A program made the translations under genes and the position numbers. From NCBI GenBank assembly GCA_003952965.2, contig CM025854.1:15850247-15914246 (forward strand): 64,000 nucleotides of DNA, in the 5' to 3' direction. Positions 1 to 12,970 of the stretch are shown here, piece by piece. Numbering within the stretch: position 1 is the first letter of the stretch; each line of letters opens with the position of its first letter. This stretch comes from Morella rubra (lineage: Eukaryota; Streptophyta; Magnoliopsida; Fagales; Myricaceae). The notes beneath the pieces are model-generated. The model did no database searches, had not been told where the DNA came from, and was given only the letters and a program-made list of their open reading frames with translations.

Positions 1-1883
1 GTTTTTTTATTTTCTGTTCTTGGTTCAAGATCCGTGCATGTGCACCTTGAACCACCAATCGTTGGGACGCTGCCTCTATTGAGAGTATGGTTTACTTATT
101 AGAGCAATTTCTGTTGTATTTTGATCTCAGAATAAAACATGTATCCACTTATTTGTTAAAAAAAAAAAAAAAAAAAGGAGAAAAAATGTATAAACATATG
201 TCTAGCGAGAAATCTAAAACTCAGAAATCTCATGCCCAATTTTCTAGCAATAGAAAATTTTATTGGGTCTCCATGGTTGACATCTCACCCGCCATCGCTG
301 CCGAGAAACCCGGTAAGAGGTGTGGACTGGATAGTGTGGATCTCAAGAAGAGTCAAGGCCAGCTTCATTGATGAAGGGGATGGCATCCATTGCACGAGAC
401 TTCTCTAGGAGCCACCCTAAATGCTTGGAATCTGATTCTATTTCTTAAAGAACTATTCCGCCTTCCATTTCTGCAAGCTTCGCATCTAATTTGGAGAAAA
501 CTTTTGCAGGAAGTTGCGGGTCGTGCACAAACATATATATTTAACCATTGACTGGAAGATTTGCTTACGCATAATAGTTTGTAAATTTACATAATATAAA
601 CTCAATCAATTGCTAATACAAATGTATTATATATTTTATTAATGCAGAAAAATAAATCATAAATAATAGATTAAAATGAAATATATTGAAGAAGATGATG
701 AAAATACGAGGCTCACATTATTTTGGATTCTCGCGTGAAGACAAGAGCTTGGACCGTCAGTCAGGTGTTCTAAAACTTTAGTACACTGTCACGAGGCGAG
801 GAGATCCAGACGGGGAATTGGGTGGCGATAAAATTAGTACAGATATACGACAAAAAGTTCTGAAGGGGCAATGGCTGATGCCTGATGGATCCGTATCCGT
901 CGTTTTCCAGAGGCCCTCTTTCAATCTCGTGCCCACCCCCCACATGCCTCTTTTGCCCTTTTGTAGAAATCCCATTCCCCGCTTGCTCAAAACTGAACCC
1001 AGTCTCCCGATTCCTGTGGATAGACAAGGACAACCCAGAAAGGGGTGAGATAGAGGCAAAACTCTAAGAATGCATGGTTGGGACCTCTGAGCTGCTGCCA
1101 CGACTCTATATTCTCGTGAGACAAGGCTCCGATGCCTTATAAAAGAAATAAGCACAGAAAAATCTAAAAAATCCTCGTAATAAAAATTTACGACATAATT
1201 GGAAGAGAAGATGATAATTTTTTTTTTTTCTATAATTGTTGAAAAGTAGTAAAATATTATTCTGCAAACTGTGACTTAAACGAGTCATTTGACAACGATT
1301 TTATCAATATTTGAGACTGGAGAATTAAAACACCAATGCAGCAGATATACTTGATCAAAATTATAAAGTAGGAAATTGCATTCCATTTTATCCTTTTCAA
1401 CTCTGTCTTCGAATTGCAAACAATTTAAAGAACCAAAAGATAAATACAACAAGAAAAAAAAATATAAATAAAAACAGCAAATATGAATACAAAAATTTAA
1501 AATATAGGAGAATTAGGAAAAAAAATTAAATTATAATACAAAACGTTTAGTAATTAGCAAAAACTTAAAGAAAACATGAATAGAGAAATTTTAAAAGCTA
1601 TTTTGTTCTTTTTTATAAATTCTATTTTAACTTATGTATTCTTTAACATAATCTATTTTTGAGTGAAAGGGAGCAATTAAAATAACTTACTCCTATTTGA
1701 TATGATTATAGAAACTTTTATATGCAGTAAAATGTCTCGTTGAATATATAGCTATCAATACGGAAAAGAGGATTATTACCACAGCTTCACAAGAATACAA
1801 CTGATTTTGGAATAGGAGGTTTATCTGCATTAATGGTAGAGTCTCGGAGATATAATTTTAACATAATCTGGTTATTCATGTAT
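1..1883. other. AT-rich intergenic DNA, no gene recognised
   Basis: No coding exon or structural RNA can be supported here. Stretches around 280-420 and 780-1080 are less AT-rich and carry short open frames on both strands, but none shows a recognisable domain or usable splice context. An A18 run lies near 158-175. They may be remnants of old genes or transposons. Confidence 0.5.
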
Positions 1884-2057
1884 CGTAGTATTTGTCAAAC
1901 TAAAATTTTAATATATAAAATTTTATCATCATTATAATTTTTCTCTTTTTACCTTTTTATAAAAAAAATTTACTTTTTTATTTACTTTTTTACTAATTTT
2001 TCATTTTCTCTCTTCACCTTTTATCAACTCTTAAAATTTTAGCTCTCAAACACGATG
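1884..2057. repeat. MITE-like element with terminal inverted repeats
   Basis: The left end (GTATTTGTCAAACTAAAATT) and the reverse complement of the right end (GTGTTTGAGAGCTAAAATTT) match over about 20 bases. The interior is AT-rich and non-coding. Size and structure fit a miniature inverted-repeat element. Exact borders and target duplication are not certain. Confidence 0.45.
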
Positions 2058-2534
2058 AATCCCTGTATTAGTTTGTAGTTTTTTTTTTGTTTTCCTTGGA
2101 CCTTATAGAAATCATGGAGATGGAATTATTGCTACAGTCACGATCCGTGTCCCGTGAGCAAGAAATGCGCCAGTTGTCGTGATGTGGCTTCTTTGTTTGT
2201 CCACATTGGCGAGTTTTTTTTTTTTTTTTTTCCACATTCGCGAATTTGGTGTGCAGTTCAAGGATCCGAGTCCCCGCTTACAGATCGATGGCTCCCGTTG
2301 GTGGTGTATGTACGATGGCTTCTGAATTCTGATCCCTGCTGAGCTGGAGAAAATTCACTTTCTGCTGACGCGGCAGCACGTGGTGGCTACAGAATTAGCC
2401 GAAGGTAGACTAGGCACATCAGTACGAATTTAGTCTCCTATTTTTCAACGCTATTTTCCTTTTCATTTGTCGCTGGGGATTTTGACAGATCTTGAAATGG
2501 CAAACGTGGTGGATAGAAGAAATAACGGGCGTCT

Positions 2535-2723
2535 GGAGGTAGGAATTTCGAGGGTTTTAGAATTTGTAAAAAAGTGAAAATATTTTATAAAATTTGTTAA
2601 AAAAATAAAGAGAGAAGATCTAAATAAATCTTATAATAAAAATAAATAAATTAATAAAAAGAGAGTGATTATTTTATAATTTTTTAACGAAGATAAAAAT
2701 TTTAAAATGAAATTTCTACCTCC
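2535..2723. repeat. MITE-like element, family M1, copy 1
   Basis: Ends with inverted repeats GGAGGTAGGAATTTC and, reversed, GGAGGTAGAAATTTC. The ~190 bp AT-rich interior is clearly related to the segment at 5931-6128, including the shared order of A-rich blocks and a common TTATTTTATAATTTTTTAA stretch near the right end. Confidence 0.55.
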
Positions 2724-3749
2724 ATATCACCATAATTTGGAGTCCCCTTCACTTTTGGCTCAATCATCTTTTTCTTTAATAAAAGATAAAAGGCTGTTAT
2801 TTGGAGGCCCGGACTATGGTCATAATAAATTCAAAATTAACATTTATCATCACATTTTAGAAAAAAAAAAAACATTTATCATCACACAAGTTTAAAATTT
2901 ATTATATTTTTTTCTCTCCAAATTAGTATATGATGACCCCATTGGTCAATTCTAGGAGTGGAGACTTTTTCACTGGAGAAAAATATATAGCACGAGAATT
3001 GAATTGTTTTCCTGACTTTATTTTTAATAGAAAATATACTACCACGTATTCTTCTGCTAAATTAGACAAAAGTTGATTTTTAAAAAAGTAAATGATGATT
3101 ATATCCTTAAAAAATTAAAATTACATGAATAATAAGTTGTGGATATAATTGTCATTTAATTTATTTATTTTAAAATTTTTAATTATTATCTCATTTAAAA
3201 AAAAATAGACAAAGAGTACAATATATTAAAAATGGATAATTTGTAAGTGTTATATGTCAAATGTGGCCATTTATAGTGTAAGGTGTAATAAATATATATA
3301 GTAGTTTGTGAGTAAAAAATGCAAATTGTATTTTCTTCTTCTTATTTATATATGTTTAATTTTTTTATATTTTTTAAACTACAGCTTTCCAAAAATACAT
3401 TTGTATACTCTTGCCTCCCAAAAGGAAATTCGTACATCCCAAATTAAAATATATTAAATCTTCTGTTTTAGAAACCGCTAAAAATCACGTCCATAGTTAT
3501 GTATGTATACACCTAACCAGTGTTGAAATCTAGGTACTGTTTATTTCTCCAATATTTTGGGGTATGAAAATTTCAGTAAAACAAACATATTCCAAAATTT
3601 TTAACTTTTACACATATATACTTTACCTTTCACAAATCCTAATAAATCTCAATAAAGTAAAGATTCTTAAAATTTTAAAAATATTTCCTAAAATTTTAGC
3701 AAACAAACTCCTTGAAAAAATACTTAAGCATAACCTTTTTTAAAGACAA

Positions 3750-4041
3750 CACGTGGTTTCGGCACTCGGGCGTTAGAGTCTGTTTCCTTTTTCCGTCCAT
3801 CCTCGTTAATTTTATTTTTTTACGCCAGTTTTCTTCGCATTCTTTTGTCTGGTTCTCTTGAAGTGAAACCACCGCCTTTTGACGTGTTTTGCAAGTAACG
3901 GATGACAGTTCACATCAGCTGCGTGGCTTGCGGTCTATTGAGCAAGTCATGTTCAATGATTATGGGTGCTTGTTTATGTCCGGCTTAATCTTTGGTGTAG
4001 AAACCACGTGGCACTTGAATCGCCGCTGATTGTCACACGTG
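3750..4041. promoter_or_regulatory. Cluster of three G-box (CACGTG) motifs
   Basis: CACGTG occurs at 3750-3755, 4005-4010 and 4036-4041, each in an ACGTGG context of the kind bound by bZIP and bHLH factors (G-box/ABRE type). No gene is recognised on either side, so function is unsupported. The segment is less AT-rich than its surroundings. Confidence 0.25.
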
Positions 4042-4979
4042 GTTGCTGATCCTTGCATGGTATGTCGACCATGTCGTGTGTGTACCAGCATAATTCAGAT
4101 CCAGTGGGACCCATTGCCTTTTGGACATAGAGTGTTGTTGGAGCTCAATAAATCTAAAAACTACCGTCACGTTTGAGAGATAAAGCAAGGAATCTAATCA
4201 ATGATGCTGTTGGAAGCACTGTTTTGATTATCCTTTTAAAAGAATATTATTCTGATTTTAATTGCAACTAATCTTCATTCAGTACAGTAGAATATGTGCC
4301 TTATAGCTATTATTTTTTTTCCCTCAATGCAGAAAAAGTGTGATGTTATTTGGCTTATATATCACATGGTTTTAGGGGCGTTCTTTATAAAATTTTATTC
4401 GATTTTTGGGGTAAAATAAAATTTATTCAATTCCAACTCTGAATTTTTTATTAATTTTAATTACTTTCACATGCATTGAAACAAGCTGTCGCCATTCACA
4501 TTTGCCATCTTTATTTCAGGTTATTAAAAAAAAGCACGTATGCGTCCTTTCTATTTCTTTTCTAAAGGGGATTGTTCTGATCCGCTTTGCTTTTTTGTTT
4601 TACTTTAGAATAAATACATCTATTACTTATTGATCAAGATGGAGAAATCTGGCCCGACATGTCAGGTTCTAGGCTGTGGGGAATCTCTTCCGGACGGGTT
4701 GAAAATCTGCAAAAGGGCAGGATGAGCAGGGAGTTCCTTGTAGGTGTAGGTTGTGATGCTTAAGTTAGAGATTTTTCTCTCTATTAAAAATAAAGATGAA
4801 CATGGAGTTTCCGTAGGGTTTGATCAGCGTACGCATCATCTATGTTGTATAGCTTGTAATTAGTCACCGCTTTGGTTGTGAAGCCCGTTCAAATATCTAA
4901 GATTTATCGTTGCGTTCTTAGGTTAATTCGTGTTTCAATTGTGCGAGGTGCATCTGAGTTCAATACATAAAGACTAATA

Positions 4980-5161
4980 TAGTGTTTTGATATAAAATTT
5001 TAATAAAATTTTGTGTTGAGTTAAAAAAGAGGTAGTATTAGAATTAGTGAATGAGAGATAAAAATAAAAGTAAAATTAAAATTTTGATGTGTGTTTGTAA
5101 AAGTAAAATTTTAATATAATTTTATTAAAATTTTGTTAAAATTTTTGATACACAAACGCTA
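4980..5161. repeat. MITE-like element with AT-rich inverted ends
   Basis: The left end begins TAGTGTTTTGATATAAAATT. The reverse complement of the right end begins TAGCGTTTGTGTATCAAAAA and then repeats the same AAATTTTAAT pattern. The interior is short and non-coding. Call rests on the inverted ends only. Confidence 0.45.
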
Positions 5162-5930
5162 CGTAAGTGCAAGGAATTTTTCCTGTTACTCAAACCAAAA
5201 TAGACAAACTCTCACTCTTGCTAACTCTCTTTTTAGAAACAACATAATAATATGTACCATATCTAGGGACATAAATTAATCAACATTCATCAAGTTATAA
5301 TTTGTTTAATAATGCCCCTTATATTTTTTTTAAAAATAATCTTCGCTCTCTATTCAACTGAGCTGCTAAACTACATGAAAAATATTTGAAATGTTCTTTC
5401 AAGATAAAATTATTAAACATATTATTTTTTTTTTTTCAAATAAAATTATATAAATAAAGAATTATTTGATAATATTTTTTTTTCTTTGATAGGAGATGTC
5501 ATAGATAGAGTCATATCCGTCCATATTAAACGTCCTCCCCAATTTGATTGTTCTTTTATTCAAGATATAGATTGTTCTTTTTTCAAGATATAGAATGTAA
5601 TAGACAAATTGAAAATTTGACATGGTGCAATTTGATTTTTGACCGTATACATGAGATGTCCTATGCTGTTTGTCCCTCCTCTTAGAAACAAACAGGACAC
5701 AGCAAAAAGACAAAAAAGGACTATTCCCCCACCCTCTTGAGTGGACAACAAAAAAGATGGGATATTTATTTGGGATTCCCTGCGAACTTGCCGTATACGA
5801 AAGCAGAGAAAATTATGTGACACATTTCTGTCATTTGGTACTAAAGTTTTAGTTTATGAGACAAGTATTTTAGGTGGCAGGCAGTTGCATGCAATGCAAG
5901 TATCTATCCATATGATCCTCACTTAGGAGT

Positions 5931-6128
5931 GTATGGCAGTAGAAATTTTGGAAGTTTTGGAATTTATGAAAAAGTAAAGATATTTTATGATTTGATAAAA
6001 AAATAAAAAGAAAGAAAATTTAAATAAATATTATAATAAAAAATAAATTAATAAATTAATAAATAGTGAGAGATTATTTTATAATTTTTTAATAAATGTA
6101 GAAATTTTGAGAGTAAAATTTTCAACCT
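5931..6128. repeat. MITE-like element, family M1, copy 2
   Basis: Related along its length to the element at 2535-2723, so these are two copies of one dispersed family. The ends (GCAGTAGAAATTTT...) are more degraded than in copy 1. Confidence 0.45.
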
Positions 6129-8305
6129 AGACCACCGCCTAAATATAGTATAGCAAATGATATCCCGTTTTGTATTAATTTGGAGCAAAGACGCGTTAAA
6201 CGTGCTAGAATCCCAAAACCTCCACAAGAAGTCGTGGCTTAAAAAAACAAGAGGCTGGTTCCCGTGATCTGTATGGCAGTATATAGCTTTCATAGGTGCG
6301 ACACTTCCGCTGTTTTCGACGCTTTCTCGGTGGGATTGTCGTTGGCGACAACGATTTTAAGGAATTAAATAAGGGCAGGAGTTTCTGGGGTCCAAATCAC
6401 CCACTGAAAAGTAATCACTAAAGACTGGAAATTCAAGTCTAACTGGTCGTGTATGAAGTGCGCACGATAAGTTGAAAGAGGTCAATTAATTAGCTCTTGG
6501 TCCTTTTGTGACTGCTGAGGTAATGCTTTGGAAATTTCTGATGAAGAAAAAGTCAGACGTCTAGTTTATTGTATCCTCGTGGATGAACAGCTACAGCGAA
6601 AAATACACTTGTATACACAATACACTAAAATAGGAGAAGAAAAGAAAAGGACTTGAATACGTTTTGAATTGATATCTGTCGTGTCTATATCTCTTTAAAT
6701 TATATTATATAATTAAAAAAAATATAAAAAAATCTAATCCTATGTAATTTTCATGTAAAAAATTCAATGGGGCTTTGAGAACTCTTATATTAAATCTGGC
6801 AGGAAAATATTAAACTGCGTAAGAGAAACTTAGCAGCTGATCTTTATTAGAACCACATAAGTGGAAGCAATTAATTTACATAAATAAAAACGTACACGCT
6901 CACTTGTTTGACCAAATTGCCTGAAAAATGGTATGAATTTACTCTTCATATAGGAAGCAGATAAACTATATATATATGACTGTGCTCGCTGCCCTAATTA
7001 TGAAAGTGGAGTAACTAATAAATTTGCGACCAAGAAAGTCAGCTTTGGAGTTATGGAATGCAAGTTCGGATATCAGTGTTGGGTTTTGGTAGTGGTTGGG
7101 CATTTTGTTCTTATTGGACATCATGATCATTCAGCACATGGAATATTTACTATCTTCTTTGGAACCATCAGAGTGGGTTTTGACCTAAACAGAGCTCACC
7201 TAACCCAGACGCCTCATTAATATAAAGCAAAGAAAATAATTTTTTTATTTATTTTTAAAATAAATATACTCTTAAACCTCTAATTATAAGATACATACTT
7301 TACACTCTAAATATATATATTTTTTTTTATCACATTGTGTCTATTTAATTTAATTTTTATCAATTTGAATGAATAATAATTTTTTGTTGCGTGAAATAAT
7401 CAGCTTATCCTTATAATTTTTTAAGGTGACGTTTGTATGAGAGTTAAATCCTAATTTGAGAGCTTAAAAAAAATCAATTTTTATTAAAATTGATTAAAAA
7501 TTAAAACAGATGGTGTAGTTGGTGAGGAAAAAGTGCATGAAATAATAATTTAAAATACAAAATGTAAAGATCGTATGTAATAAAAAGGCGTAAAGTGTAT
7601 TTATTTCAATTTTTTTAAACAAAGAAAGAAAAACTGCACAGAAAATGAGCAGTCAAGGCACTCAGATTAAGACGGTTTGTGGGTGTTTGATATTTGGAAA
7701 TGGGAAGGGAGTTTGGCCAATTTCCTCTCAGTCGAAGTCGGACTGTGTCTTCTACTCAATGTGGTTGATTCGGCCATTAATAACTTTCTTTCGTTACTGT
7801 TGAGACTTAACATAATTATGAGAAACTAAAAACTACATCTCATTATTAAGCATAAATAATAGTCATATAGTAAGTGATGATTTAGTGGTATGCAAGTTGT
7901 GCTTAGGACCCCTCTACGATTACTTCTAAGCCTTTGCACTCACTATTTTTTCTTTTTCTTTCGTTTGGGCTCCAAAATATTCTCTCAATCCTTACTGGCC
8001 CAGAGTCGATGTTGCGGTGCCAAGATTTTCTTGCAAAACCTACATTACAAGAATAGAAGAGCCATTGAACGGCCTAGAGTGGACGTTGACCCTTTTGGTT
8101 GGAGTGAAAACGATAAAATGGCCCAGCCCCAGAAGGCCCATTCCATTTAGTACGCAATTATCAAATTCACGAGTTCTCAAAATCACTGTTATACGAAATA
8201 AGCTTTCGTGAAAAATCTATTTCTTTTTTCCGCTGAGGTATCCCAACTCTTTCATGAGTCTTTTAAATTTTATTTTTTAGGTAAGCAAATTAAAATTTTG
8301 GTTTA

Positions 8306-8819
8306 AGTACCCATTTCGTCCCTAAGTTTTGACCACTTTTAACAAATTGTCCTTCGACTTTCAAATTGATCATAAAGATCTTTGAGTTTATAATTTTTGT
8401 AAAGAAGTCATTCTCTTAAAATTTCATTCTCAAAGTTAATAGTTCATAGGTCAGCTTCAATTATAAATTTGACACGTGTCACATAAAACTAAATTCTTGT
8501 GACTTACAATTTTTTTAAAAGCTTTTTTTTTCCTACTTTTTTGTTTTATTAAAATAATTTACTTTGTTAATTTTATTTTTTTAAAAAAAAATAAAGAAAA
8601 AAAATTAAAAAAAATTACAAGTCACATAATTTTAGGTTTAGGTGACATGTGTAAACATATAATTGGAATTGATGTGCAACTGGTTAACTTTATAGATAAA
8701 AATTTAAGGAAAATATCTTGTTTGATAAAAATTGTAAATTCAAGGACTTTTATGGTCAATTTAAAAACTAAATGACGATTTATTAAAAATGGTCAAAACC
8801 TAAGGACGAAATAGGTATA
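8306..8819. repeat. Long fold-back element, arms about 250 bp
   Basis: Nearly the whole segment is an imperfect inverted repeat. The left arm starts CCCATTTCGTCCCTAAGTTT. The reverse complement of the right end starts CCTATTTCGTCCTTAGGTTT, and the match continues through TTGACCA, TTGAGTTTA and a GACACGTGTCAC-like block to an AT-rich centre near 8570. No coding capacity is seen. This is a non-autonomous fold-back/MITE type repeat. Confidence 0.6.
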
Positions 8820-9156
8820 AAACCCTAAAAATCTACATACAAGGGAATATCCCAAATCATCTACTTCAGGCTTTAGATTATTTTATAGAAAACTTGAGGG
8901 GAAAAAATAAATTAGAAGGCTGAATCACATTTTTGAGATAATCTTACCTAGAACACTTGGTGGTGGCGTTAATAGTGAAATACTTATGCCTAAAAAAAAT
9001 AAGACTTAATTACCAATACAGTCCTTGTGAATATTGATGTTTAACAAATTAGTTTTTGGGATACAAATTTAAATGAGTCGGTCCATTTTTTTTTAAAGAT
9101 ATATATAGGTCATCCTGTCTACTAAACGTTAGCTCATTAACGGGAACGGGGTCCGA

Positions 9157-10521
9157 CAGTGGCGGAATTAAGACCCAATATGAAGGGGGCGAATTTCTAC
9201 TTGGAAATGACAAAAAAAATTTTCCTAACGTAATGCAACAAGTGTCTTAGAGTTAAAATTTCGAAAGTTAAGGGCTAAAAGTATTAAAAATATTGATATA
9301 CACATACTGTACTACTTGCTAAGATTGAAAGGTGACAATTGGATCCTACGAGTCTGCATCTTCTAAAAACGTTGCAAAATGGCTTTATTCTTAATAGTTT
9401 CAAAAATTTTCTTCTCGATGCATATTATAATACTATCTCATGTCCCATCTTATTACCCAAGTCGGTCTTAATAAGATTCATTGTAGAGAACGCTCTCTCA
9501 ACGGTTGCAATCACAACTAGTAAGATCATTACTAACTTAATAAGGAGATAAACTAATGGAAATAGAGATTCTTTCCAATCTTAACCATCTTCATAGCAAG
9601 ACCTCAAATATCTTAAAGTTTTTTAAAAAAACGTCATTATATATCACATCATGAATGTAGGTGTGAATTGATCTCTAAGTATAATACGATCAGCTGCTGA
9701 GAAATCTTCTGGATAAAGCTCAGCAAGATGAAGTAACTTAGCATGATCAAACGCTGAGAATGAGTTCTTAGATCAAGACATGTTATACAAAGAAGTAACT
9801 TCGTACTTTGCTCTGTGAAACGATGATCCATCTCCAGTTGAAGCTACCAATGTGAATAACTGCTTGAAACCACTTTGGTATTCCTTGAAAGGTAAGGTCT
9901 TTAAATTTCTCACTTACTCGATATAGGCCACCAATGCTCTGCTTTTGTACTCCAACAAGATCTTGGCATTCTTCAAGAGGCATAGGGCTCAAACAAATCT
10001 ACCTTTCGTAATGATATGTGAAATCTTGAAAGATTGATTCACATCCTTTTCAAGTCCCTTTTGGCACGTAGTTTCACTTTCCTATGTTCAATTTCTTAAT
10101 CCAAGACTCATTCACACCATACTCTCTCATTACCCATATCTCTAGGGAAAAAAAATAAATCATTACCCGTATCTCCTATTTCCCATAGTTGCAATAAACT
10201 GCAGTAGAAATACAACCTCCTAGAACCACCAGATGATACTTACGTCTGTTTAGAGTATTGCAATCAGGTGTTGGGACCTCTTGAAATTGCTCGTATGCTA
10301 AATCCAACAAGATGATGCTGCGCCTTAGGCTGCGTTTGCGTGGCTTAGTGACCCAATGAAGTCCTTCCATTAAAAAAAAAAAAAAGAGCCTGCTGGGCTG
10401 GGCTTGGGGAGCCCCGGAAGGGGGGGGGGGGCGCAGCAAAATGTAAATAAAAAAATTCCTTTGTTTGGCAGAACCAATCGAGATTGGGGTCTTTGTTTGT
10501 CCCGGCAAGGTTCCGCCACTG
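9157..10521 (-). mobile_element. Degenerate hAT transposon (ZMYM1/TTF-type)
   Basis: Ends are CAGTGGCGGA at 9157 and its inverted counterpart TTCCGCCACTG at 10511-10521, the terminus of a plant hAT group. Flanking octamers GGGTCCGA and AGGTCTGG differ at three positions, all transitions, as expected of an old target duplication. The interior encodes a broken minus-strand transposase. The end nearest 9157 is the transposase 3' end and is shared with three other copies in this window (ends at 12190, 28847 and 54884). Confidence 0.6.
9336..10000 (-). pseudogene. hAT transposase remnant with C-terminal dimerisation domain
   Basis: On the minus strand, broken frames give ATVERAFSTMNLIKTDLGNK, the hAT C-terminal dimerisation signature. 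Upstream of it lie LAELYPEDFSAADRII and STKLLLCITCLDLR, matching the order seen in TTF/zinc-finger MYM1-like hAT transposases. Several frameshifts and stops separate these blocks, for example after TFMM near 9650. The N-terminal part with the zinc finger and the catalytic core is missing, so it cannot encode a working transposase. Confidence 0.6.
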
Positions 10522-10876
10522 AGGTCTGGGATAGACTATTCGACTACGACAATAAACATCCTAACCCAAATCTTGTATCGGTCTTTCCTTAGTTGGCTAA
10601 CTTTTGATAAACGAGAGGATCTATATCTTTAAAAAATGAACTACAGGGACCGGCTTATATCCGAAGGATGAATTTGTTAAAAATTAATACGACAAGAATT
10701 GTAACAATAACTAAGTCAAAAAATAAAAATAAAAATGTTTATGCGTAAATTAGTCTTAGATTCATCTTTGACTCTTTGGATATAGGAATTCAATTTTTCC
10801 CTTTTTCCTCCAGTTCTCTTGCTACCAACTCCCCTATGAACAGAGGAAAAAACCATTCACAGTAATTTCCCATCTT

Positions 10877-11876
10877 NNNNNNNNNNNNNNNNNNNNNNNN
10901 NNNNNNNNNNNNNNNNNNNNNNNNNNNNNNNNNNNNNNNNNNNNNNNNNNNNNNNNNNNNNNNNNNNNNNNNNNNNNNNNNNNNNNNNNNNNNNNNNNNN
11001 NNNNNNNNNNNNNNNNNNNNNNNNNNNNNNNNNNNNNNNNNNNNNNNNNNNNNNNNNNNNNNNNNNNNNNNNNNNNNNNNNNNNNNNNNNNNNNNNNNNN
11101 NNNNNNNNNNNNNNNNNNNNNNNNNNNNNNNNNNNNNNNNNNNNNNNNNNNNNNNNNNNNNNNNNNNNNNNNNNNNNNNNNNNNNNNNNNNNNNNNNNNN
11201 NNNNNNNNNNNNNNNNNNNNNNNNNNNNNNNNNNNNNNNNNNNNNNNNNNNNNNNNNNNNNNNNNNNNNNNNNNNNNNNNNNNNNNNNNNNNNNNNNNNN
11301 NNNNNNNNNNNNNNNNNNNNNNNNNNNNNNNNNNNNNNNNNNNNNNNNNNNNNNNNNNNNNNNNNNNNNNNNNNNNNNNNNNNNNNNNNNNNNNNNNNNN
11401 NNNNNNNNNNNNNNNNNNNNNNNNNNNNNNNNNNNNNNNNNNNNNNNNNNNNNNNNNNNNNNNNNNNNNNNNNNNNNNNNNNNNNNNNNNNNNNNNNNNN
11501 NNNNNNNNNNNNNNNNNNNNNNNNNNNNNNNNNNNNNNNNNNNNNNNNNNNNNNNNNNNNNNNNNNNNNNNNNNNNNNNNNNNNNNNNNNNNNNNNNNNN
11601 NNNNNNNNNNNNNNNNNNNNNNNNNNNNNNNNNNNNNNNNNNNNNNNNNNNNNNNNNNNNNNNNNNNNNNNNNNNNNNNNNNNNNNNNNNNNNNNNNNNN
11701 NNNNNNNNNNNNNNNNNNNNNNNNNNNNNNNNNNNNNNNNNNNNNNNNNNNNNNNNNNNNNNNNNNNNNNNNNNNNNNNNNNNNNNNNNNNNNNNNNNNN
11801 NNNNNNNNNNNNNNNNNNNNNNNNNNNNNNNNNNNNNNNNNNNNNNNNNNNNNNNNNNNNNNNNNNNNNNNNNNNN
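10877..11876. other. Assembly gap of 1000 N
   Basis: Exactly 1000 unknown bases. The round number suggests a placeholder gap, so distances across it should not be trusted. A hAT right end at 12190 probably has its left end inside this gap. Confidence 0.98.
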
Positions 11877-12039
11877 TGCCATTCACTTGAAAATAATTTC
11901 TGTTTTAATTCATAGCATGTTGTGTGTCAAGAGTGCCTTCACTTGCTGTCATTATATGAATGGTGAGAGACATAGAACTCTGAGATGTAATTATAACTCA
12001 AAACTATACTCATGCTATTACCACTGTTTGACATCATGT

Positions 12040-12190
12040 TATTACTATAATATTTTTAATACTTTTAGTTCTTAATTTTTGATATTTTAATTCTTAAAGA
12101 CATTTTTTACATTACGTAGGGAATTTTTTTTTTTTTTGTCATTTTCCTTAGGAGTTCACCCCTTCAAATTTGGTCTTGGTTCCACCACTG
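12040..12190 (+). mobile_element. 3' end of a hAT element whose 5' end lies in the gap
   Basis: The segment ending TTCCACCACTG at 12190 is the same as the 3' terminal ~140 bp of the hAT elements ending at 28847 and 54884, and inverted at 9157. Shared blocks include CTTTTAGTTCTTAATTTTTG, a T-run, TGTCATTTTCC and TTGGTTCCACCACTG. The base run after it is ATTGTCGT. No matching start is visible between 10522 and 10876. Confidence 0.5.
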
Positions 12191-12970
12191 ATTGTCGTGT
12201 ACACTAGCTGCTTCTTCCAACTCATTTTCTGCGACAATGTGCACCTCATCTTCTTCACAAGTATGCACGAATTTCTACTCTTACATTATGCACTACATTG
12301 GCCCTATTTATTCACACTAGTTGAGCTCGTAGCATTTTCTAATCCTTTGCTATATAGGAGTGCCTCAATTTGGGAGGTGAGAAGAATTTTTCTTTCCCAT
12401 CTCACTTCCCTTGTTTGACACTTTTATTTTAGAAAGTGGTGAACCACCTTTCCCTTAATTTAATTGTTGGAGGAATGATTTTTGCTCATTGCCGGTAACC
12501 AAGACTATAACTAGTTGTTATTTTTCAATGGTATTTGAGTCGGAGAATATGATTCAAATAATAAAATCTAACTTTTTCTTAAACTTTTGGAATAGATAGT
12601 AATTTTACGTGATATCAATAAAATCCAAAGTCTTGGGTTTGAAATTTAGGTCCATATTTTAACACCTATTAAGAAAGAAGTTTAACCAAGAGTATTACAT
12701 AATACACTTCAAATAATAAAGTATGAACTAATAATGTTCATTGGGGCTGAAACCATTGACAGTGATGATAGTACTTTAATGGTCAGCATGGCAGTTCAAC
12801 ACACCCTAATCCTTAATCCCATGTTTTCCTCCATAACCTAGAAAATGATTGGCTTACTCAGGTATATCCTCTGAGGGAGTTGGAAAATCATCAATTCAAG
12901 AGCAAAATGAATCTCTTCTTTGCGACACTAAACTAAAAAGTTCACTTCTTGAAATATAGACAATAAATTT
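12191..12970. other. AT-rich spacer, no gene recognised
   Basis: Contains short open frames only. No domain, RNA or repeat boundary can be supported. Confidence 0.4.

Larger units (their letters stand above)
9000..10721. repeat. Fold-back element split by a hAT transposon
   Basis: The flanks of the hAT element at 9157-10521 are inverted copies of each other. On the left, TTTAACAAATTAGTTTTTGG, GGTCCATTTTTTTTTAAAGA and AAACGTTAGCTCA are mirrored by the reverse complement of 10530-10721. This means a fold-back repeat existed first and was then interrupted. Outer borders are approximate. Confidence 0.5.

Noticed and set aside
10834..11886. Long minus-strand open frames across the N gap
   Set aside because: They consist of unknown bases; the openness is an artefact of 1000 N.
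9157..12190. One 3-kb hAT element with 140-bp inverted ends from 9157 to 12190
   Set aside because: The ends are indeed inverted copies, but both are transposase-3' type ends. A proper 5' end exists at 10521, and the flanks of 9157 and 10521 form a fold-back around it. Two head-to-head elements fit better.
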